A DNA stretch of 64,000 bases, from contig NZ_SLWK01000002.1 in NCBI RefSeq assembly GCF_004345615.1, positions 1 through 64,000 of the forward strand, read 5' to 3'. The stretch is from Natronoflexus pectinivorans (lineage in GTDB: Bacteria; Bacteroidota; Bacteroidia; Bacteroidales; Marinilabiliaceae). Below, one piece after another: positions 40,201 to 49,200 of the stretch. Positions within the stretch are counted from its first letter, which is position 1; each line of letters starts with the position of its first letter. Under the pieces are notes generated by a model. That model ran no database searches, had not been told where the DNA came from, and worked only from the letters and a program-made list of their open reading frames with translations. Both the position numbers and the translations under genes were made by a program.

Positions 40201-43200
40201 ATGTTACCGGTGGCCGAGGTACAGTGGCTTACGATTATTTTTGGTATGAAGTGAGCCAACCTGCAGTTCAGATTGCCAATACCCGCGACATAACCAATTT
40301 GGAGTCCGGTAGTTACCAGCTTCAAATTACAGAACAGGCCGGAACCACTTGTTCTGCCACATCAGATATTTTCACTATCACCGAACCCTCCGAGATTGTT
40401 GTGTCGGTAGATGCATTTGATGTAAATACCTGCACAGGCGATTGTTCCGGTCGACTGGTGGTGAATGTAACAGGAGGCACCGCTCCTTACCTGATTGATT
40501 ATGAAGCCGGAACCACAACCGGCTCAGGTCCGCTCTTTAACATCGAAAACCTGATAGCCGGAAATTATACCGTACGTGTTGTTGATAACAATGGTGTTGG
40601 TTGTGAGATAGTTATTCCCGATAATGTCATCGGTGAACCTGCAGCTCCAATTTCTTTGGTTTCATTAGATTTCGGAATTGATTGCGATGCAACTCAAACC
40701 ACATCGGGATTTGTTACTTTTGAGGTAACAGGTGGATTATCCGGTGGCGATTATGAAGCTGTTTTGCGCAACATATCCAACCCCGCCCAACCGCCCATTG
40801 GTCTAACCATTCTGGAAGGTGATGTACAACCTCTAACCATACCTAATTTGCGCGCTGCGCAATATGAACTCACCATTACCAATCGAAATGTAGCACCAAC
40901 TGCTGTATGTCCTGCCATTGTGGAAACATTTGAGCTAACCCACCTGGTGGTTTCAGGCAATGTAACCCCTGCCACTTGCTCAGGTGCAAATAATGGAGCC
41001 ATCGATATCACCATTGCAGGCGGAAGCGGTTCTTATACATACTCATGGACAAAGGATGGTGAGCCCGGATTTTCCTCAACTGAACAGGATTTGAGTGGAT
41101 TAACTGCCGGTTCATATACTGTTGCGGGTACGGATGTTGATCGTGGTTGTACTGTTTCTCAAACATTCGTGGTACAGGATGGAAAAACCCTGGTTGTTGA
41201 GGCTTCTGTATCTGCGGTTTCATGCAATGGCGGGAATAATGGTGCCATCATCGTAACCAATGTTGCAAATGCAGCACCTCCGTTACAATTCTATTGGAAT
41301 GGCGTGCCTGGAACAGACAGTAATACAGGATTAACAGCCGGTGTTTATGAACTGCGTGTGGTAGATGGAGAGGGATGTGAAGTTATTCGTTCATTTACTG
41401 TTCCTGAACCTCCGACCATTAGCTATACACTTTCTTCCACGTTGGATGTTTGTGAGCCATTCAGCCGTTCCATCGAAATCGAAACTCTTACAGGTGGTGT
41501 ATCACCATACACTATTACTTGGAGTGGCCCGGGTACATTCACTGTTGTCGGAGGCAATCTTTCAATTTCCGACATCTCTCAAGCCGGTACTTACAAGGCT
41601 TTGGTGCGCGATTCCCGCGGTTGTGAAACTGAACGTTCTATTACCGTTCCCGGCAGAATGAATCTTTCTGCTAACGTTACGCATATCAGTTGCAAGGGTG
41701 GCAACAATGGAATGATTGATTTGGTGATCTCCGGTGGTAGTGGGAATTACCAATATGCATGGATAAAAGATGGTGTTTCTATTGCAAATACAACCCAGGA
41801 CATTGATAACCTCGAAGCCGGTACTTACCGGGTTGTGGTGACCGATGTGAATCAGGTTTGCGATAATACCGGCGACCCATATACCGAAGAGCTTGAAGTT
41901 ATAGTTGCTGAACCTACTGCCATCTCCATTAACTTTACCAAACAGCACCTCACTTGTGCCGGAGATGCCAATGGCATCATCAATATTACCGAAATCACGG
42001 GTGGTACAGGAAGTTACACATTAACCTGGGCACCCGCATCGGCTCCCGGTATTATACAGGGTCAATGGATTCAGCGAGATTTGCAGGGTGGTGAATATAC
42101 AGTAACCATTAGAGATGAAAACAATTGCGTGTTGGTTCAGAGTTTTGAAATTATTGAACCGGCACCGCTCAATTTCACACTTGAGGTTGACGACACCGAT
42201 TGCGATGGCAACAATCGGATAGGAATTACTAACCCTGTTGGAGGAAGTGGATTATACACTTATGTATGGGCTGGTCCCGGAATCCCTGCCGGGTTCAGTG
42301 GGTTGGAACAAACCGACCTACCTGGTGGAGAATACACCATTACCATGGTTGATAATGATCCGGGAATTGGTAACTGTGCCATTGAGAAGAGTGTCATCCT
42401 GACCCGACCATTACAGGTTGAGGCGGTGGTGACCAATGCCTCTTGTCCCGGTGTGCACAATGGCGCCATCACTTTAAACATCACCCATGGTGTTGCGCCC
42501 TATACATTTAACTGGGAAACCATTTCTGGTACGGCAGTCAATGCATCGGATATGAACCAGAGCGGTTTGCGGGCAGGCCTTTATCGTGTTACGGTTACCG
42601 ATGCACGAGGCTGCGATTTTCTAATTGATAACATTGAAGTAGAGTTTATGAACCAACTGGATATTGGTTTATCTGTTGTTAACGTTACCTGTCATGGCGA
42701 TAGCAATGGAAGAATCGAAGCTACAGTTTCCGGTGGTTCAGGAGAATATCAATTCTCACTTGATGGAGCAGACTGGACAACTGGTTTCGCCTTAACACAT
42801 ACCTTTGAAGATTTAACCAGCGGCAGCTATACGGTTTTCGTCAGAGATGTGAATTTATCCGGATGCTACACCACCAAAACGGTAGATGTACTGCAACCTG
42901 CTGCTCCGATTGATGTCGTGGAAACAATTACCCACGTCCTTTGTAAAGATGATTTCACTGGTGAAATTGAGGTTGAAGTTGCAGGAGGTACTGCGCCATA
43001 CACATATCAATGGACTACCACCACAGGTGGAGGGCTGGTCAATTCCGCTCAAAACCAGGATGGACTCTCTGCCGGTATTTATCATCTGCGAGTTGTGGAT
43101 GCTGAAGGTTGTGTGGCGAATTTCGGACCTTTTGAAGTAACAGAGCCTGTACTGGCACTAAATGTTGAGATTGTAGAAGTGGTTAACGTTGCCATACCCG

Positions 43201-46200
43201 GCGATGCCACAGGTGCCATTGAAGTAAGTGCAACAGGGGGCTCAATGGGTTATAGTTATGCCTGGGAACTTTATGATGAAGATTTGGATGTTTGGAATCC
43301 AATTACAGGTGTATCTCATCGAATCGAAAATCGCATAGCCGGCCTATACCGTGTTACCGTAACCGATGGAAATGGCTGTGTAGCTTCGCTTCAACAACGG
43401 ATTACTGAGCCTGGAACTCCGCTAACCATCGATACTCAAGTGGATCATATTGGCCCGTGCCATGGCGCAGCCAATGGCTCCATTGAAATTAATATTTCCG
43501 GAGGCAATCCAAAAATGGATGGCGGACAACCGGGTTACGATGTTGTTGTGGTTGGCCCGGGCATGAATGAAACCCGATATGGTACATCATTTACTTTTAA
43601 TAATCTTCTTCCCGGGACATATCAAATCTCTGCAACTGATGATTCGGGCATAATTGAGGAGGTTGATGTAACCATCAATCAACCCGATGAATTGATTGTT
43701 AATATTGAAGTTATAGATGATGTAACCTGTTATGCAGGCAATGATGGACGCATTAGGGTAACTGTTTCGGGAGGTATGCCAAATACAGATGCAGGAGCCG
43801 GGGGCAATTACAGAATTCGACTTTCCGGCAATGGCGTCAACCGCATAGAGGAGGTAGATGATCTGTTTTTATTTGAGAACCTGGCTGCAGGGTCTTATCA
43901 GGTCACCGTTTGGGACGATTTTAATGGAGATGGTCTTTTTAATTCAAATTATGATTGTCGCAATGTTTTCAATGACATTATTATAACACAGCCCGAAGCG
44001 CACGCTGTTTTAAGTGTGATGCCGGGAAGTACTTCTATTTGTGAAGGAAATATTCCGCAATTGCAGGTCATTGTGAGTAATTGGGATGTGGTTGCAAATC
44101 CATTGGAATTAACATTAAACGATGGAACAGTTGTCACAGTAAATCAAACACCTTATGTGTTTGATGCGGATGAAATTCCTCCGGTTGGAATCAGTGAGTA
44201 TGCCATTGTTAGCTTAATCAATCCGGCTACAACTTGTTCAGCGGGGACTTTTACCGGCACACCTTCGGTGGTGGTAAATCCGTTGCCCACTGCTACCATA
44301 TCCGGAGATAACGGGGTCTGTTTGGGCGGCACCGTTGATTTAAGGGTTGATTTAACCGGAACTCCTCCATGGAATATTACTTACTCCAATGGAGTTGAAA
44401 GCTTTGAAATCCATGGAATAACCGAATCAATCTATACCATTGAAAATGTTGAGCCGTTAGAAACCAGAACATTTACCATTCTGGAAGTGACAGATGTTCA
44501 TTGTACAAACAGCGGCAGCGGTTCTGCCGTTGTAACTGTAGACCAGCCAACAACTGTTGAGTTTGTGGAAACTGACTTAGGTGATATATGTAGGGGAGAG
44601 AATATTGAGCTTCAATTCAGATTTAACCCTTCCGATACTGGCCCATGGGTGCTCCGATACAGGGAGATAGATCCTTCTGGAACGGTGTTACCTGTTCTTC
44701 GCCAATTGCTTGTTAATAGCACAGACCTTGATGGAGATATTCTCACTATTGAAGCAGAGCCTCGTCGTACGGCTCGTTATGAGATCGAACTGGTACGTGA
44801 CAGGCATGGTTCAACCTCAGGTTATTCATGTAATGGCGTTGTATTGGGTGGTCCGGCAAATGTAATTGTTCGTCAATTACCATATGAACCTGATGCCATT
44901 GTTGGTGAGTCGGTTGTTTGTCAGGGAACTGAACATATATATTCTGTTCCTGCCGTTTTACATGCCGAAACTTACGAATGGACGGTACAGAAGAATGCTA
45001 TAATTCTCTCCGGGCAGGGCACCCGAGAGATCAATGTTCGTTTTAGCGATGATGTTCAATCGGGTTATATCTATGTAAAAGGAATCAATAGTTGTGGAGA
45101 TGGCTCCATACAGAGGCATTATGTAACGATAAATCCGTTGCCATTGCAAACGGCAGTTATTGAAGGCCCGGTAAATATTTGTCAGGGTTCATCTGAAATT
45201 ATTTTCAGAACAGATCAGGTGATACATGCCACCAGTTATATCTGGAATGTGCCGGATGGCTTTACCATTAATGGGGATGCCACAGGGGCAACCATTAGCA
45301 TTACTCCAAACCCCGATATTGATACTTTCACTGGTCAGATATCGGTCACACCGGTAAATGATTGCGGTGAGTCCTTGTTTACCGCCACACATACATTCAA
45401 TGTGCGCCCATTGCCGAGTGCAAATGCCGGATTGAATGCACAGATTTGCGGAACAACTCATACCTTAGGAGCAGATGCACTGCTAGCCGGAGAAACCGGT
45501 TTGTGGATGCTTGTTCCCGGCTCTGGTTTTGCAGAGATTGTAAACCCGGATCAGCCTAACTCAGAGTTAGATAATATAGCACGAGGCAATACTGTTTTAA
45601 GATGGACTGTAACGTCAGAGTTCGGATGTAGCTCTTCAGATGAAGTCACCATCCGAAACAATCAACTGCCTGTTTATGCCTATGCGGAAAATAATCTGGT
45701 ATGTGATGGCACAGCGTCTCTATTTGGTTCGGTTGTGCAGAGTTATCCTAACACCTCCGGAGTTTGGAGTGCTGTTGAACCTGTAGGTTCAACAGCTGCA
45801 TTTGCCAACGCTGCATCCAATGAAACAACCGTCAGCAATCTTGCCCCAGGCTCCAACCTATTACGTTGGACCATCACTCAAAATGGTTGCCCAAGCTATG
45901 CCGATGTTGAAGTGGTGAACCATAGACCAGATGATGCCATCATTCAGGGAGCCAAAGTCATTGATCGTTGTGATGAGGAAAATATTTCTCTCGAAGCAGA
46001 AGAGGTAACTAACGGAACAGGAAGATGGAGCATTATTGAAGGATTTGTAACCATATCTCCCAATCCTGAAAGCCGTAATATTACAGTTTCTGAATTCTCT
46101 GAAGGAGAAATTGTTATACGCTGGGCTGTAACCAATAACAGTTGCTCTGTTTACGATGAAGTTACCATTCGTAATAACAAAGTAGTTGTAAGTGCCGGTG

Positions 46201-49200
46201 CTACCCAGGAAGTGTGCGAAAATGAGGTGTTTCTCTCAGGAACAGAAGTTCCCGCCGGAGCTACTGGAAGTTGGGAATTCATAACAGGCAGTGGTAACTT
46301 TAATAATGGAACCATTCACAACCCGCATGTAACCAATTTGGCTTATGGCATTAATGAGTTGGAATGGAGAATTGAAAAAAATGGCTGTATAAGTGCCAGC
46401 CGGGTAATAATTACCAATAACTCCCCTGCAACAGCAACGGTGGGCAGTCCTCAAATCAAATGTAGCTTCGCTACAGAGCTCACGGGTAATAACCCCAACG
46501 GACAAGGTGTTGGAAGATGGAGCATCGTTACGGGCAGTGGTGATTTTGATGATATTACTGACCCTGTCACCGAGGTCACCAACCTGGGTTATGGAGAGAA
46601 TATTTTCCGCTGGACCATATCCAATGGCTCGTGCAGTTCATCGGCCGATTTGGTTGTAAATAATCTGCATGTGGCGGTAGATGCAGGAAAAGATTTTGCT
46701 ACATGTACCAGAACGGTCACAATGAATGGTAGTCCTGTACCTGCTGGAATGACAGGACTGTGGCAAATATCTTCCGGATCAGGAGGAGCAACCATACCTT
46801 TGGATGAAAGAAACAAGCCAAATGCTACCATCAGTGTGGACTATGGAACAACGACACTAATTTGGACCATAACAAATGGGACTTGTGTCAGCAGTGATAA
46901 TGTAATTGTTACGAACAACATGCCTTATCCCGTTGAAGCCGGCCCATACAGAGAAATTGATGGGTCTACTTATACTTTTGAGGCAACTCCGGTAATCCAG
47001 GGTACTGGCAATTGGGAGTTAATCTCAGGTGGTGGGGAAATTCTGAACCCCAGTCTGCCCAATGCACAGGTGACCAATTTACGAAGAGGTGAAAACATTT
47101 TTAGGTGGACAGTAACTCATGGGGACTGTACAATATACGATGAAGTAACCATAGTTAATGGTCAGGTTACCGAAGCGAATGCTGGATTAGACAGAGTTAT
47201 TTGTAGTAGTTCGGCCACATTAAATGCCAACGATCCTGATGTGGCCGTAGGTACTTGGTCTGTTGTTTCAGGTACTGCTAATTTTGAAAATCGAAACAAT
47301 CCAAGAACCCGAGTTACCAATTTAAGCCCCGGGCCTAATGTGTTGCGATGGACTATTGAGTATTCAACCAGTTCAAGTTACGATGAGGTTACCATAACCA
47401 ATAATACGCCAACAGAGCCTAGTGCAGGGTTCTTTTCTGCACATTCATTGGGAAGAGACAATGCAATTTGTGCTGATAACGTTACCCTTACCGGGAACAA
47501 TCCCGGAGCCGATATGGGAGAACCTTCCTGGCATCTTGTGCAGGGAGGTGGGACAATAGTCAGCCCCAACTCTTCGGAAACTGAGGTAAACGGACTGGCA
47601 AGAGGTGTTAATGAATTTATATATCGAATTACCAAGGGAAGTTGTGAACTTGAAAATCGCATCACCATCATAAATGGAACTCCCTCAACTCCTGATGCAG
47701 GAGAGGATGTGACCATTTGTAGTGGAAGTTATCAGTTAAGGCCTTTGCCACAGGTTCCCGACCATGGCGTAGCATCTTGGCGGGCTTTAAGTGCTGGAGA
47801 AATTACTTTCAATGGAAACTGGGTGCACGGTTTGTCGCAAGGCGAGAATGTTTTAGCATATGAAATTTCTACAGAGTATTGTACTTTAACCGATGAGGTT
47901 GTCATTACCAACAACGAAGTAATCCCTGCTTATGCTGGGGAAGACCGACGTACTTGTGGTAATGAGGTTGTGCTTGAAGCGTGGGAGGCAGGTACTGCTG
48001 GAGATGGCATGGCAGTTGGAACGTGGAGCCGCATTTCAGGAGGAGGAACTTTTGATGATCCAAACGATCCAAATGCGACCATAACCGGGCTTGTAGCAGG
48101 TGCCAACCGTTTGCGCTGGACTGTTTCTTACGGAGCTTGTTCCGATTATGACGAGGTTATTATTTACAATGATCATAGAAGCGCTGAAATTCTTCTGGAT
48201 GATTATACTCACTGTGCGGATACTATGGCTATATCAGCCCGAGTTCCAAGAGATGGTTCTGGTAGCTGGGGTATAGCACAGGGAAGAGGTAACTTCGATG
48301 ATCATCGTTCTGCCAATACTATTGTCAGAAATCTACAGCGTGGAGATAATGTGATCACCTGGACGGTGAATCATCGAAATTGTACAGATACAGATCAACT
48401 GACCATTACTAATAATATGGCAACCCATGCATTTGCCGGAGAAGATGAATCTTTCTGTGTGGATCAAGCCACACTATCAGGCAGTGTTAAGAGGGATGTT
48501 GAAACTTCAACATGGACACTTATTGATGGAAGCGGAGAGATCGCAACACCAGATAATTCAGCTGTTACAACTGTCTCAGGACTTGGTTTTGGGGAGAATA
48601 TTTTCCGTTATACCATTCGCCATCAGGATTGTATTTCCTATGATGAGGTAACCATTGAGAATAATCACATTGCTGCCAATGCAGGCCCCGATCGGACATA
48701 CTGTAGTAATGAGGCTGTTCTTGCCGGAAGCAATCCTGGATTAGGTGTAGGAACATGGTCTGTTCCAGGTGGATTAGGGGCTGCTGTGTTTGATAACCCC
48801 AATAGTCCAACAACAAGAGTTACCAATCTTGGTAAAGGGAACAATACATTGAGATGGACTGTACGTTATAAAGGGTGTACACATTCTGATGACGTAATCA
48901 TTACCAATAATCTTCCCGTAACGCCCAATGCGGGTAATACTCAAATTCTTTGTCGTGATAATACAACATTGGAAGCTTCTCCTTTAGGAGCCGGAGAGCA
49001 GGGAGTATGGGAAGTGTTAACAGGTTCTGCTGATTTTGCTGATGAAAACCTCCATAATACCCAGGTTGCAAATTTGGGTAAAGGCGACAATATTCTCAGA
49101 TGGACAACCTGGCGAGTAGACGGATGTCCTTTATCTGAAGAGGTTCTCATTAGAAACAATGATCCTTATGAGCCAAACGCAGGCAGCGATTATGAAGAGG